From positions 141,221 through 205,220 of the forward strand of contig NZ_JAHLQG010000043.1 in NCBI RefSeq assembly GCF_018919065.1: a stretch of DNA of 64,000 bases, written 5' to 3'. Source of the DNA: Blautia sp. MSJ-9 (GTDB lineage Bacteria > Bacillota > Clostridia > Lachnospirales > Lachnospiraceae). The notes below the pieces were generated by a model. That model ran no database searches. It was given only the letters and a program-made list of their open reading frames with translations, and was not told the origin of the DNA. This document shows positions 43,644 to 52,658 of the stretch, piece by piece; within the stretch, counting starts at the first letter, position 1; each line of letters starts with the position of its first letter. The translations under genes were made by a program, and so were the position numbers.

Positions 43644-44930
43644 ATGGGTATTCTGATTCGTGGCGGACGTATCGTAGATGCGGCCACTGATACTGATAAA
43701 AAGGGCGATATTTATCTGGAAGATGGAGTGATCACTGACATCGGTGATAAACTTGAAGTAAAGGACAAGAGTGACAGAGTGATAGATGCGAAAGGATGCC
43801 TGGTCATGCCGGGACTGATCGATCTTCACGTACACTTCAGAGATCCGGGTCAGACACAGAAAGAGGACATAGAGACGGGCTCCCAGGCAGCAGCCAGAGG
43901 CGGAGTGACAACTGTAATTGCCATGCCGAACACTACACCTGTCATCGACAATCCTGACCGTGTAAATTACGTACATAACAAAGCCGCACAGCTTGCAGGA
44001 ATCCACGTACTCCAGGCAGGCGCCATCACACAGGGCGAGAAAGGTCAGGAACTTTCCGACATTGAAGGAATGGTAAAAGCAGGAATACCTGCACTTTCCG
44101 AAGACGGCAAATCTGTTATGAACACTATGCTCTGCAAAGAAGCTATGGAAGTGGCAAAGAAATTAAACGTACCGATCTTTGCACACTGCGAGGATATCGA
44201 CCTGCGCGGTGACGGATGCATGAATGATGATGAAAATGCAAAGAGACTCGGACTTCCGGGCATCTGCAATGCAGTAGAGGATGTGATCGCAGCCAGAGAT
44301 ATTCTTCTGGCAAGAGAGACAGGCGCAAGACTTCATCTCTGCCACTGCTCCACAGAGGGCGTTGCGAAGATGATGGAGATCGTGAAAGAAGAGGGACTGG
44401 ACAACATCACAGCAGAAGTTTGCCCACATCATTTCATCCTTACTTCCGATGATATCAAAACAGACGATCCGAATTACAAAATGAACCCGCCTCTCCGTAC
44501 AAAGAAAGACGTTGATGCGCTGATCAAAGGCCTGAAAGATGGTTCATTCAAAGTGATCAGCACAGACCACGCACCGCACGCAGTACCTGAAAAGACAGGC
44601 TCTATCCGAAACGCAGCATTCGGTATTGTAGGAGTTGAGACAAGCTTTGCCTTATCCTACACAGCACTGGTAGAAACAGGAATCCTCACACTCACACAGC
44701 TAATCGAGAAAATGAGCTGGAATCCGGCACAGATCCTCGGCAGTGACAGAGGAACTATCCAGAAAGGCCATCCTGCCGACATTGTCATCGCAGATATTGA
44801 CCATGAATATAAAATAGATAAAAACGAATTTGCATCCAAGGGACGCAACACACCATTTGACGGATGGAAAGTAAAAGGAAAAATCCTTTATACGATCTGC
44901 GACGGCAAAGTGGTATATCAGAACGCCTAA
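43644..44930 (+). CDS. pyrC: Dihydroorotase
   Basis: The 428-residue class I dihydroorotase cyclises carbamoyl-aspartate in pyrimidine synthesis. Zinc ligands are in LIDLHVHFRDPGQTQKEDIETG; other motifs are PNTTPVIDNP, HLCHCSTEG and STDHAPHAVPEK. The start at 43644 is chosen for GGGAGAG upstream and the family start MGILIRGGRIVDA. It opens the pyr cluster; 92 bases with one dispersed-repeat copy separate it from pyrF. Confidence 0.95.
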   Translation: MGILIRGGRIVDAATDTDKKGDIYLEDGVITDIGDKLEVKDKSDRVIDAKGCLVMPGLIDLHVHFRDPGQTQKEDIETGSQAAARGGVTTVIAMPNTTPVIDNPDRVNYVHNKAAQLAGIHVLQAGAITQGEKGQELSDIEGMVKAGIPALSEDGKSVMNTMLCKEAMEVAKKLNVPIFAHCEDIDLRGDGCMNDDENAKRLGLPGICNAVEDVIAARDILLARETGARLHLCHCSTEGVAKMMEIVKEEGLDNITAEVCPHHFILTSDDIKTDDPNYKMNPPLRTKKDVDALIKGLKDGSFKVISTDHAPHAVPEKTGSIRNAAFGIVGVETSFALSYTALVETGILTLTQLIEKMSWNPAQILGSDRGTIQKGHPADIVIADIDHEYKIDKNEFASKGRNTPFDGWKVKGKILYTICDGKVVYQNA

Positions 44931-44935
44931 AGAGG

Positions 44936-44981
44936 GTAACTGTTAAGTATCTGGCAGAATAGCAGACTGCTGAACAGTTAC
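44936..44981. repeat. Dispersed repeat family B, clearest copy
   Basis: GTAACTGTT (44936-44944) and AACAGTTAC (44973-44981) form a perfect 9-bp inverted repeat around a TATCTGGCAG..GCAGACTG core. Related half or whole copies lie at 4453-4479, 16596-16630, 24304-24350, 27113-27166, 37817-37863 and 47720-47765, all between genes. Confidence 0.65.
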
Positions 44982-45022
44982 AATTAATTCTATAGAATAT
45001 CAACATTCAGGAGGAAATACTC

Positions 45023-45949
45023 ATGATCAACAAACTTATCGAAAAAATCCAGAAAACAAACGCTCCTATCGTAGTAGGACTGGATCCAATGCTTAACTAT
45101 ATCCCACAGCACATCCAGCAGAAAGCATTCTCAGAACTGGGTGAGACCTTAGAGGGTGCAGCAGAAGCAATCTGGCAGTACAATAAAGGAATCGTAGATG
45201 CAGTCAGTGACCTGATCCCTGCAGTAAAACCACAGATCGCAATGTACGAACAGTTCGGCATCCCGGGCTTAATGGCATACAAGAGAACTGTTGACTACTG
45301 TAAAGAAAAAGGTCTTGTGATCATCGGTGATATCAAACGTGGTGACATCGGTTCAACATCTGCCGCATATGCAGTAGGCCACCTTGGAAAAGTTCAGGTA
45401 GGAAGCAACAAAATCGCAGGATTTGACGAAGACTTCGCAACTGTAAATCCATACCTCGGCTCAGACGGTGTAAAACCATTTATCGATGTATGCAAAGAAG
45501 AGAACAAAGGTATCTTCGTACTTGTCAAAACATCCAACCCGTCCAGCGGTGAATTCCAGGACAGAATCATTGACGGACGTCCGCTTTATGAGTGGGTTGG
45601 TGAGAAAGTTGCACAGTGGGGCGAAGAGCACATGGGAAATGGCTACAGCTATGTAGGGGCAGTAGTAGGTGCAACCTATCCTGAAATGGGAAAAACACTC
45701 CGTAAGATCATGCCGAAGACATTTATCCTTGTACCTGGATACGGTGCACAGGGCGGAAAAGGCGCAGACCTTGTACACTTCTTCAATGAAGATGGACTTG
45801 GTGCGATCGTTAACTCTTCCCGTGGAATCATTGCAGCTTACAAGCAGGAGAAATATGCTTCCTTTGGTGGATTAAACTATGCAGATGCATCCCGTCAGGC
45901 AGCAAAAGACATGATCGAAGACATCAGCAGCGCTTTAAACAATCGCTAG
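45023..45949 (+). CDS. pyrF: Orotidine 5'-phosphate decarboxylase, long (type 2) form
   Basis: The 308-residue enzyme makes UMP from OMP. The catalytic signature VIGDIKRGDIGSTSAAYA holds the Asp-Lys-Asp triad, and VPGYGAQGG binds phosphate. Length and motif place it in the type 2 PyrF class. AGGAGG precedes the ATG by 9 bases. It is followed by pyrK after 9 bases. Confidence 0.95.
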   Translation: MINKLIEKIQKTNAPIVVGLDPMLNYIPQHIQQKAFSELGETLEGAAEAIWQYNKGIVDAVSDLIPAVKPQIAMYEQFGIPGLMAYKRTVDYCKEKGLVIIGDIKRGDIGSTSAAYAVGHLGKVQVGSNKIAGFDEDFATVNPYLGSDGVKPFIDVCKEENKGIFVLVKTSNPSSGEFQDRIIDGRPLYEWVGEKVAQWGEEHMGNGYSYVGAVVGATYPEMGKTLRKIMPKTFILVPGYGAQGGKGADLVHFFNEDGLGAIVNSSRGIIAAYKQEKYASFGGLNYADASRQAAKDMIEDISSALNNR

Positions 45950-45958
45950 GAGGACAGC

Positions 45959-46747
45959 ATGAGCGAGAAGAAAAGAGAAATCTGCACCATCGTAAGCCAG
46001 GAGAGCATCGGTGCAGGTATTTACAGCATGTGGATCCAGACAGACAAGATCGCAGCAGATGCGAAACCGGGACAGTTTGTATCCCTCTATACAAATGATA
46101 GATCAAAGATTCTGCCGAGACCGATCAGTCTCTGTGAGATTGACAGGGAGAACGGCAGACTTCATCTGGTATACCGTGTAACCGGAGAGGGAACCGGAAC
46201 AGACGAATTCTCCAGACTGAAAGCAGGAGACACTATCCCTGTACTCGGACCTCTTGGAAATGGTTTTTCTGTAGAGAAAGCCGAGGGAAAAAATGTATTT
46301 CTCATGGGCGGAGGAATCGGTGTTCCTCCGATTCTGGAGCTTGCAAAACAGATGAAATGTGAGAAGAAACAGATCGTAGCCGGATACCGTGACTGTCATA
46401 CATTTCTGAGAGAGGAATTTGAAGCAGCAGGAATTCTCTACATTGCCACAGAAGACGGCAGTGTGGGAACAAAAGGCAACGTTATGGATGCGATCAGAGA
46501 GAATGGCTTAAATGCAGATATCATCTATGCATGCGGTCCGACTCCGATGCTCCGTGCGATCAAGAACTATGCCGAAGAAAACGGAATCGAATGCTATATT
46601 TCCCTTGAGGAACGTATGGCATGTGGAATCGGCGCCTGCCTTGCATGTGTGTGCAAGTCCAAAGAGAAAGATGCACACAGCAATGTGCATAACAAGAGAA
46701 TCTGTAAGGACGGCCCGGTATTTCTTTCTACGGAGGTGGAAATCTGA
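45959..46747 (+). CDS. pyrK: Dihydroorotate dehydrogenase electron-transfer subunit
   Basis: The 262-residue flavoprotein passes electrons from PyrD to NAD+. RPISLCEID binds FAD, GGGIGVPPILELAKQM binds NAD, and the C-terminal cysteines in MACGIGACLACVCK plus a later RICKDGPVF bind a 2Fe-2S cluster. Its stop overlaps the pyrD start by one base, consistent with a fixed PyrDK complex. Confidence 0.95.
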   Translation: MSEKKREICTIVSQESIGAGIYSMWIQTDKIAADAKPGQFVSLYTNDRSKILPRPISLCEIDRENGRLHLVYRVTGEGTGTDEFSRLKAGDTIPVLGPLGNGFSVEKAEGKNVFLMGGGIGVPPILELAKQMKCEKKQIVAGYRDCHTFLREEFEAAGILYIATEDGSVGTKGNVMDAIRENGLNADIIYACGPTPMLRAIKNYAEENGIECYISLEERMACGIGACLACVCKSKEKDAHSNVHNKRICKDGPVFLSTEVEI

Positions 46748-47649
46748 TGGATATGAGAGTAAATATTGCCGGCGTAGAATGGAAAAATCCGGTAACAGTA
46801 GCATCCGGAACTTTTGGTTCGGGAGCAGAATTTGCTGATTATGTAGATATTAACAAACTGGGTGCAGTGACAACCAAAGGTGTAGCCAATGTTCCGTGGG
46901 CAGGAAATCCAACCCCACGTGTGGCAGAAGTTTATGGCGGTATGATGAATGCCATTGGTCTGCAGAATCCTGGCATTGACCTTTTCTGCGAGAGAGACAT
47001 TCCGTTTCTGAAACAGTATGACACCAAGATCATTGTAAACGTATGCGGTCATGCACCGGAAGAATATCTGGCAGTCGTAGAACGTCTGGCAGACCAGCCA
47101 ATCGACATGATGGAAATCAATATCTCCTGTCCTAACGTAAATGCGGGATTTCTTGCATTTGGTCAGGATGCACATCATGTAGAAGAACTCACAGCCCAGA
47201 TCAAAAAAATCGCAAAGCAGCCGGTGATCATGAAATTAACACCGAATGTTACTGATATTACTGAAATCGCCAAAGGTGCAGAAGCCGGCGGTGCAGATGC
47301 GGTGTCCCTGATCAATACCCTGACAGGAATGAAGATTGATATCAACAGAAAAACATTCGCACTTGCAAACAAAACAGGCGGTGTTTCCGGTCCGATCGTA
47401 AAACCGATCGCAGTCCGCATGGTATACCAGGTAGCTCAGGCAGTCAATATCCCAATCATCGGAATGGGCGGAATCTCCTGCGCAGAGGATGCCATCGAAT
47501 TCATCCTTGCAGGTGCCAGTGCAGTATCTGTCGGCACAGCAAACTTCCACAATCCTGCAGTGACACTGGAAGTCGTTGATGGAATCGAAGCATACATGAA
47601 AAAGAATGGCTTTGAATCTGTTAAAGATATGGTTGGCATTGTAAAATAG
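46747..47649 (+). CDS. pyrD: Dihydroorotate dehydrogenase, class 1B catalytic subunit
   Basis: The 300-residue FMN enzyme oxidises dihydroorotate. Motifs are VASGTFGSGAEFADYVD, NAIGLQNPGIDLF, INISCPNVNAGFLAFG with the class 1 catalytic Cys, and GMGGISCAEDAIEFILAGASAVSVGTA. Linkage to pyrK marks the NAD-dependent 1B class. Confidence 0.96.
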   Translation: MDMRVNIAGVEWKNPVTVASGTFGSGAEFADYVDINKLGAVTTKGVANVPWAGNPTPRVAEVYGGMMNAIGLQNPGIDLFCERDIPFLKQYDTKIIVNVCGHAPEEYLAVVERLADQPIDMMEINISCPNVNAGFLAFGQDAHHVEELTAQIKKIAKQPVIMKLTPNVTDITEIAKGAEAGGADAVSLINTLTGMKIDINRKTFALANKTGGVSGPIVKPIAVRMVYQVAQAVNIPIIGMGGISCAEDAIEFILAGASAVSVGTANFHNPAVTLEVVDGIEAYMKKNGFESVKDMVGIVK

Positions 47650-47844
47650 AAATTACAGTAGAGACCAGTTCAGATTGGAAAATATAGCAGATGATTGCTG
47701 TAATTGTTTTATAGAAAATGTGATTGTTTGCTTTGTGACTGGTAATGAAAAAACAGTAACAGGAAAACAACATTGTTAAGTATAGTAGTTGTAACAGAAA
47801 ATAATTAAAAATAGTTGCAATAGATACAGGAGGCAGAACATAAG

Positions 47845-48525
47845 ATGGAACAGTATAAACAGGAATTTATTGAATTCATGGTAGACAGCGAAGTACTGAA
47901 ATTCGGAGAATTCACTCTTAAGAGCGGAAGAAAATCTCCATTCTTCATGAACGCAGGTGGATATGTAACAGGTTCCCAGTTAAAGAAACTTGGCGAATAT
48001 TACGCACATGCGATCCATGACAAATACGGCGACGACTTTGACGTACTTTTCGGACCTGCATACAAAGGAATCCCGTTAAGCGTTGTAACAGCAATCGCAT
48101 TCAGCGAATTATACGGAAAAGAAATCCGCTACTGCTCAGACCGTAAAGAAGAGAAAGACCACGGCGCAGACAAGGGAAACTTCCTTGGCAGCAAATTAAA
48201 AGACGGTGACCGAGTAGTCATGATCGAGGACGTAACAACATCCGGTAAATCCATGGAAGAAACAGTACCAAAGGTAAAAGGAGCAGCCAATGTAGAAATC
48301 GTTGGTCTCATGGTATCTCTCGACCGTATGGAAGTCGGAAAAGGTGGCGTGAAGTGTGCACTTGATGAAGTACATGATCTCTATGGTTTTGAAACAAATG
48401 CTATCGTAACCATGCAGGAAGTAATCGAACACCTTTATAACAAAGAATACAAAGGAAAAGTGATCATCGACGATACATTGAAAGCTGCCATTGATGCATA
48501 TTATGCACAGTATGGTGCAAAATAA
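47845..48525 (+). CDS. pyrE: Orotate phosphoribosyltransferase
   Basis: The 226-residue enzyme adds PRPP-derived ribose phosphate to orotate. The PRPP-binding motif is VVMIEDVTTSGKSMEETVPKV, and FGPAYKGIPLSVVTAIAF is the N-side signature. AGGAGG is 14 bases before the ATG. A 195-bp gap with repeat-B-like sequence separates it from pyrD, so it may have an additional promoter. Confidence 0.96.
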   Translation: MEQYKQEFIEFMVDSEVLKFGEFTLKSGRKSPFFMNAGGYVTGSQLKKLGEYYAHAIHDKYGDDFDVLFGPAYKGIPLSVVTAIAFSELYGKEIRYCSDRKEEKDHGADKGNFLGSKLKDGDRVVMIEDVTTSGKSMEETVPKVKGAANVEIVGLMVSLDRMEVGKGGVKCALDEVHDLYGFETNAIVTMQEVIEHLYNKEYKGKVIIDDTLKAAIDAYYAQYGAK

Positions 48526-48674
48526 AGCAGGAAAAGACGTTTAGTCGTGAAACGAAACAGATATTTGCTTATAAACAGTAACGCAGCGGATAATTTTGTC
48601 TGCTTAACCCAAAAACATGTATAAATGTGCTGCGTTCTGCACAAACAGACAGTATCACAAGAGTGAGGATGACT

Positions 48675-48827
48675 ATGAACGAAAAGATTTATAAAACCAT
48701 GTCTTCCACAGGAGCATGCAGTCTGGCAGTCGGAATCATTGTGCTGACAACGGGAATCGTAACAGGAATTATGATGATCGTAAACGGTGCAAGACTGCTG
48801 AAAAAGAAATCAGAAATATTGATATAA
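48675..48827 (+). CDS. Small hydrophobic protein
   Basis: The 50-residue protein (MNEKIYKTMSSTGACSLAVG, then two hydrophobic stretches and a basic end) has GAGTGAGG upstream of the ATG at 48675. It is probably a membrane protein with two short helices or a hairpin. The longer frame from 48627 has no site. Function unknown. Confidence 0.6.
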   Translation: MNEKIYKTMSSTGACSLAVGIIVLTTGIVTGIMMIVNGARLLKKKSEILI

Positions 48828-48831
48828 AAAA

Positions 48832-48884
48832 GACCGCAGAAACCACATGGAGAAATTTCCATTTCTCCGTGTGGTTTTTCGGTC
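48832..48884 (+). terminator. Terminator after the small membrane protein
   Basis: AACCACATGGAGAAAT (48841-48856) pairs with 48861-48876 except one G-U; an outer GACCG/CGGTC and a TTTTT run complete it. The next gene starts only 18 bases later. Confidence 0.8.
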
Positions 48885-48901
48885 AGAAACAGGGGAAAAC
48901 A

Positions 48902-49375
48902 TTGAAAAAAGAAACAAAGCGTATCATACAGACACTGGGAAAAGTTCTGTTTGTTCTCTATGTTCTTGCACTGATCTATTTCCTCTTCTTCTCAGAAGAA
49001 TACGGAAGAGTTGCAATAGAAGAACGGCAGTACAGATATAATCTGGTTCCGTTTGTTGAGATACGGCGCTTTTGGGTGTACAGAAAGCAGCTTGGATTTT
49101 TTGCAGTATTTACCAACCTGTTTGGAAATGTGGCAGGATTTCTGCCTTTTGGCTTTATGCTGCCGGTCATTTCAGAAAGAATGAGAAGCGGATGGATGAT
49201 CGTCTTGTCCGGTTTCGGGCTCAGCGTCACAGTAGAAGTGATCCAACTTATCACGAAAGTGGGATGCTTTGATGTAGATGATATGATCCTGAACACAGCT
49301 GGAGCAGCGTTGGGATATCTGCTTTTCTTTATCTGCGATCACCTGAGGAGAAAGATTTATGGCAAGAAGATATAG
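48902..49375 (+). CDS. VanZ-family membrane protein
   Basis: The protein of about 157 residues has four transmembrane helices and the VanZ-like pattern: NLVPFVEIRRFW, FTNLFGNVAGFLPFGFMLPV, SVTVEVIQLITKVGCFDVDDMILNTAGAALGY. VanZ relatives are linked to low-level teicoplanin resistance and to phosphatidylserine-type lipid handling, but most have no known role. The TTG at 48902 is the best start; the frame is open further upstream through the terminator hairpin. It overlaps the next gene by 17 bases. Confidence 0.8.
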   Translation: MKKETKRIIQTLGKVLFVLYVLALIYFLFFSEEYGRVAIEERQYRYNLVPFVEIRRFWVYRKQLGFFAVFTNLFGNVAGFLPFGFMLPVISERMRSGWMIVLSGFGLSVTVEVIQLITKVGCFDVDDMILNTAGAALGYLLFFICDHLRRKIYGKKI

Positions 49376-49679
49376 ATATGCATTTGCAAAGAAAAAAGAA
49401 GCGCAGAAAGGTAAGCTTTCCACAGGTCTGGCTATAGCGTCGCTGATTTTGTTTGCAGCAGCGGTTTTACTGGACTTTTTTCTGAAAGGAAACTTGGGGT
49501 ATATTGTGGGGGGCATCAGCCTTTTTGCAATGCTTTTATCCATATATGGGTTTGCAATGGGACTGTTGAGTTTTTCAGAAGAGAACAGAACTCACAGAAC
49601 AAGTATGGTCGGTTCTATTGCAAATGGAATTATTATGATCGGATGGCTTGGGATTTTCCTGATGGGAATTTCCGGCTAG
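49359..49679 (+). CDS. Small membrane protein, DUF6142-like
   Basis: The 106-residue protein starts with a basic stretch (MARRYRYAFAKKKEAQKGK) and has three hydrophobic helices (LAIASLILFAAAVLLDFFL; IVGGISLFAMLLSIYGFAMG; IIMIGWLGIFLMGISG). It is coupled to the VanZ-like gene by overlap and is followed by the M29 peptidase after 16 bases. No catalytic residues are evident. Confidence 0.7.
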   Translation: MARRYRYAFAKKKEAQKGKLSTGLAIASLILFAAAVLLDFFLKGNLGYIVGGISLFAMLLSIYGFAMGLLSFSEENRTHRTSMVGSIANGIIMIGWLGIFLMGISG

Positions 49680-49695
49680 AAAGGAGAAAAGAAAT

Positions 49696-51729
49696 TTGGA
49701 CGAATGGGTAATGGAACGGTATGAGCTGGCAAAAGAAAGAATCGCTCAGATACCGGAAGAAAAAACAGCAGAAGAACCGTACCGCAGTTTCTTTGCAAAA
49801 GAAGCTGTTTTCTTACAGCAAGTAATTGCTGTAATGGATAAAGGAATACAGGGAAAGAGCCTCGAAGAACTTCAGAAGCAAAACCATGAATTATACCAGG
49901 ATATTCTGCCGGAGAACTATGAGAATTCCTATGGAAATCCTGCATACGCACAGAAAATGCTTGGAGAATACGGCAAAGCATTTACATTTTTATATACAGA
50001 ACTTCACGGCGTGATTGCCTATGCATTTGAAAAGAAAGCATGGGATCTTACAGTTGTACTGGAACTTTTCCTTGAAATCTATTCTGCATTTTCACAGGAA
50101 GAGATTCCGACCGAGAAACAGGTAAAAGAGATTCTGGTTTCCTATGTAAACGATTACTGTCAGGACATGGTAGAAGAACGGATCAGAGAAGCGATCGATC
50201 CGGAAAATAACTTTGTTGTAAAGATCATCATGGAATCTGATTTGAATGATCTGAGCTATCTGTACCAGTCCGGTGAGTATGTGTCAGAGAATGAACTGAA
50301 AACAGCAGAATTTCTGAATTCCCTTTCACAGAAAGAAATCGATGAGATGGCACGTACCTACACAGAGGGCTATCGCATGGGATTTATCACAGGAAGAAAA
50401 GACATCACTAAGAAAAAGACAGTCAATGTCCGCTATCATCTTGGATTTGAGCGGATGGTAAAGGCTGCTATTCTCCAGTTTGAGGAGATGGGACTTCAGA
50501 CAGTTATTTACCGTTATGCACTCCATGCAGTAAACAGACGCAATCAGTTCAGAAGTGGATTTACAGGCGGAATCGCAAACCCACAGTTTGACTATGACCA
50601 TAGACAGGACAGCGCATTATTTATGGATTCTGATTTCGTAAAGCGTAAACTTCGCGCAATGCAGACATCCTATGATGAATATGCAGAACTGGCAGCAGTA
50701 CATGGCGGTCCTGCAGTGATCGAGACATTTGGTGAGAACCCATTTTCACCGGTAAGCAAACCGGAAAGCTGGACTTTCTCAGAAGCACAGCAGAAGCTTC
50801 AGTTGGAACTGGACAATGAATCCAGCCAGATCACAAACCGTTATATCAAAGGTGATGAGAGAAGCTTCACGATCATCGCATATCCGGTGCCGGAGATCGG
50901 AGAGAATTTCCCTGAGATCTTCCGTGAGATCGTCAAGATCAACACTCTGGATTATAAAAAATATCAGAAAATTCAGCAGACGATCATTGACACTCTTGAT
51001 ACCTGTGAATGGGTAGAAATCAAGGGAAAAGGAGAGAACGAGACGGATCTGCTCATCCATCTCCACACATTGACAGATCCGGAAAAACAGACAAACTTTG
51101 AGAACTGCGTGGCAGATGTAAATATTCCGTTAGGGGAGGTATTTACTTCACCTGTACTTGCAGGAACCGGCGGAATGCTTCATGTTTCCAAAGTATATCT
51201 CAATGGTCTGCAGTTCCGTGACCTGAAACTGGTATTTGACTGCGGACAGGTCATTGATTACAGTTGTGCAAACTTCGACACAGAAGAAGAGAACCGCAAG
51301 TATATCGAGGACAATATCCTGTTCCATCATCCGAAGCTTGCAATGGGCGAGTTCGCTATCGGAACAAACACAACTGCTTATGTGGCAGCACAGAAATACG
51401 ATATCGCAGATAAGTTTCCAATTCTCATTGCTGAAAAAATGGGACCGCACTTCGCAGTAGGTGACACCTGCTACAGCTGGGAAGAAGACACTCCGGTCTA
51501 CAATCCGAATGGAAAAGAAATCATTGCAAGAGATAACGAAATCTCCGAGATGAGAAAAGAAGATGTCAGCCTTGCGTACTTTGGATGCCACACAGATATC
51601 ACCATCCCATACGACGAACTGGGCAGCATCCGCACTATCGACGATGACGGAGAAATGACTTCCATTATCGAAGACGGTCGATTCGTACTTCAGGGAACTG
51701 AGGCGCTGAATGAACCATTTGAGGATTAA
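49696..51729 (+). CDS. M29-type aminopeptidase-like protein
   Basis: The 677-residue protein is longer than typical M29 enzymes (about 400) because of a helical N-terminal half of about 300 residues. The C-terminal half has metal-ligand motifs of thermophilic aminopeptidases: NIPLGEVFTSPV, MGEFAIGTNT, AEKMGPHFAVGDTCYSW, and a DITIPYDELG end. It is expected to be a cytosolic metallo-aminopeptidase. The TTG start at 49696 is supported by AAGGAG 9 bases upstream. The N-terminal region has no family I can name. Confidence 0.8.
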   Translation: MDEWVMERYELAKERIAQIPEEKTAEEPYRSFFAKEAVFLQQVIAVMDKGIQGKSLEELQKQNHELYQDILPENYENSYGNPAYAQKMLGEYGKAFTFLYTELHGVIAYAFEKKAWDLTVVLELFLEIYSAFSQEEIPTEKQVKEILVSYVNDYCQDMVEERIREAIDPENNFVVKIIMESDLNDLSYLYQSGEYVSENELKTAEFLNSLSQKEIDEMARTYTEGYRMGFITGRKDITKKKTVNVRYHLGFERMVKAAILQFEEMGLQTVIYRYALHAVNRRNQFRSGFTGGIANPQFDYDHRQDSALFMDSDFVKRKLRAMQTSYDEYAELAAVHGGPAVIETFGENPFSPVSKPESWTFSEAQQKLQLELDNESSQITNRYIKGDERSFTIIAYPVPEIGENFPEIFREIVKINTLDYKKYQKIQQTIIDTLDTCEWVEIKGKGENETDLLIHLHTLTDPEKQTNFENCVADVNIPLGEVFTSPVLAGTGGMLHVSKVYLNGLQFRDLKLVFDCGQVIDYSCANFDTEEENRKYIEDNILFHHPKLAMGEFAIGTNTTAYVAAQKYDIADKFPILIAEKMGPHFAVGDTCYSWEEDTPVYNPNGKEIIARDNEISEMRKEDVSLAYFGCHTDITIPYDELGSIRTIDDDGEMTSIIEDGRFVLQGTEALNEPFED

Positions 51730-51739
51730 GGCAACTAAT

Positions 51740-51898
51740 GTATTCACGAATTGCTCCGCTGCTTTGCAGCTCCCGCAATCTTCGTTCCACTACGGTCGGT
51801 GCATAACGTGTGCCACTGGCACACTGCACCTACAAACATTCGGAATCCGCTGATTTACTTCGTAAATCGCTACCTCCTCATGTTTGAAACCCTGGAAT
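51740..51898 (+). repeat. Dispersed repeat family A, best-preserved copy
   Basis: This roughly 160-bp element contains three perfect small palindromes: GCTG/CAGC around 51758-51770, GTGTGCC/GGCACAC at 51808-51824, and GATTTAC/GTAAATC at 51852-51868. A diverged copy lies at 60695-60830 and a partial inverted one at 39966-40020. It lies directly after the M29 gene and carries no open frame. Confidence 0.65.
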
Positions 51899-51947
51899 AC
51901 CAAAAATATTTATTAGTCTGTCAAAATATTTCTTTGCCTCAATATTG

Positions 51948-52027
51948 TTGACAGAAAAAGGGAATCTTAGTAGAATCTACGGTTAGAGAGGGTTTTTGAG
52001 AAAATCTTTTCTAACCGTACTTTTTTT
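51948..52027 (+). promoter_or_regulatory. Promoter with overlapping terminator hairpin upstream of purE
   Basis: TTGACA (51948-51953), a 17-bp spacer and TAGAAT (51971-51976) form a near-consensus promoter. A 19-bp hairpin (51978-51996 with 52001-52019) followed by TTTTTTT begins at the expected start site. A transcript from this promoter would end after about 45 bases unless readthrough is allowed, so it could be a purE attenuator or a tiny RNA; the hairpin may also simply terminate upstream transcription. Confidence 0.6.
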
Positions 52028-52114
52028 ATCAATAAAATGAAAAACTAAGTCTCCGGCGGATTCTGAAATTGAGAAATCTGTCAGAGGATACTTGAGAAGA
52101 AAAGGAGAATAATC

Positions 52115-52615
52115 ATGGCAAAAGTAGGAATTGTGATGGGCAGCGACTCAGATATGCCGATCATGAGCAAAGCAGCAGACATTCTGGAGAAACTGGGAAT
52201 TGATTATGAGATGAAGATCATTTCCGCACACAGGGAACCGGATGTCTTTTTTGAATATGCAAAAACAGCAGAAGAAAAAGGCTTTAAAGTAATCATCGCA
52301 GGTGCCGGAATGGCAGCTCATCTGCCAGGAATGTGCGCGGCAATCTTCCCGATGCCGGTTATCGGAATTCCTATGCACACAACTTCCCTCGGAGGAAGAG
52401 ATTCCCTTTATTCCATCGTACAGATGCCGTCCGGAATCCCGGTTGCAACAGTAGCCATCAACGGCGGAGCAAACGCAGGACTTCTGGCAGCCAAAATCCT
52501 TGCAACCTCAGATGCAGAACTTCTTGCAAAATTAAAAGCTTACAGCCAGGAATTAAAAGAACAGGTAGAAGCAAAAGACGCAAGATTACAGGAAGTTGGA
52601 TATAAGAATTACTAA
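52115..52615 (+). CDS. purE: N5-carboxyaminoimidazole ribonucleotide mutase
   Basis: The 166-residue class I PurE converts N5-CAIR to CAIR in purine synthesis. Motifs are VGIVMGSDSDMPIM, ISAHREPD with the catalytic His, and AGAGMAAHLPGM. AAGGAG precedes the ATG by 8 bases. It begins the purE-purM-purN-purD run. Confidence 0.96.
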   Translation: MAKVGIVMGSDSDMPIMSKAADILEKLGIDYEMKIISAHREPDVFFEYAKTAEEKGFKVIIAGAGMAAHLPGMCAAIFPMPVIGIPMHTTSLGGRDSLYSIVQMPSGIPVATVAINGGANAGLLAAKILATSDAELLAKLKAYSQELKEQVEAKDARLQEVGYKNY

Positions 52616-52658
52616 GGTTTGAAAAATAAAAATCAAAAGCACAAGACGGAGGATTATT

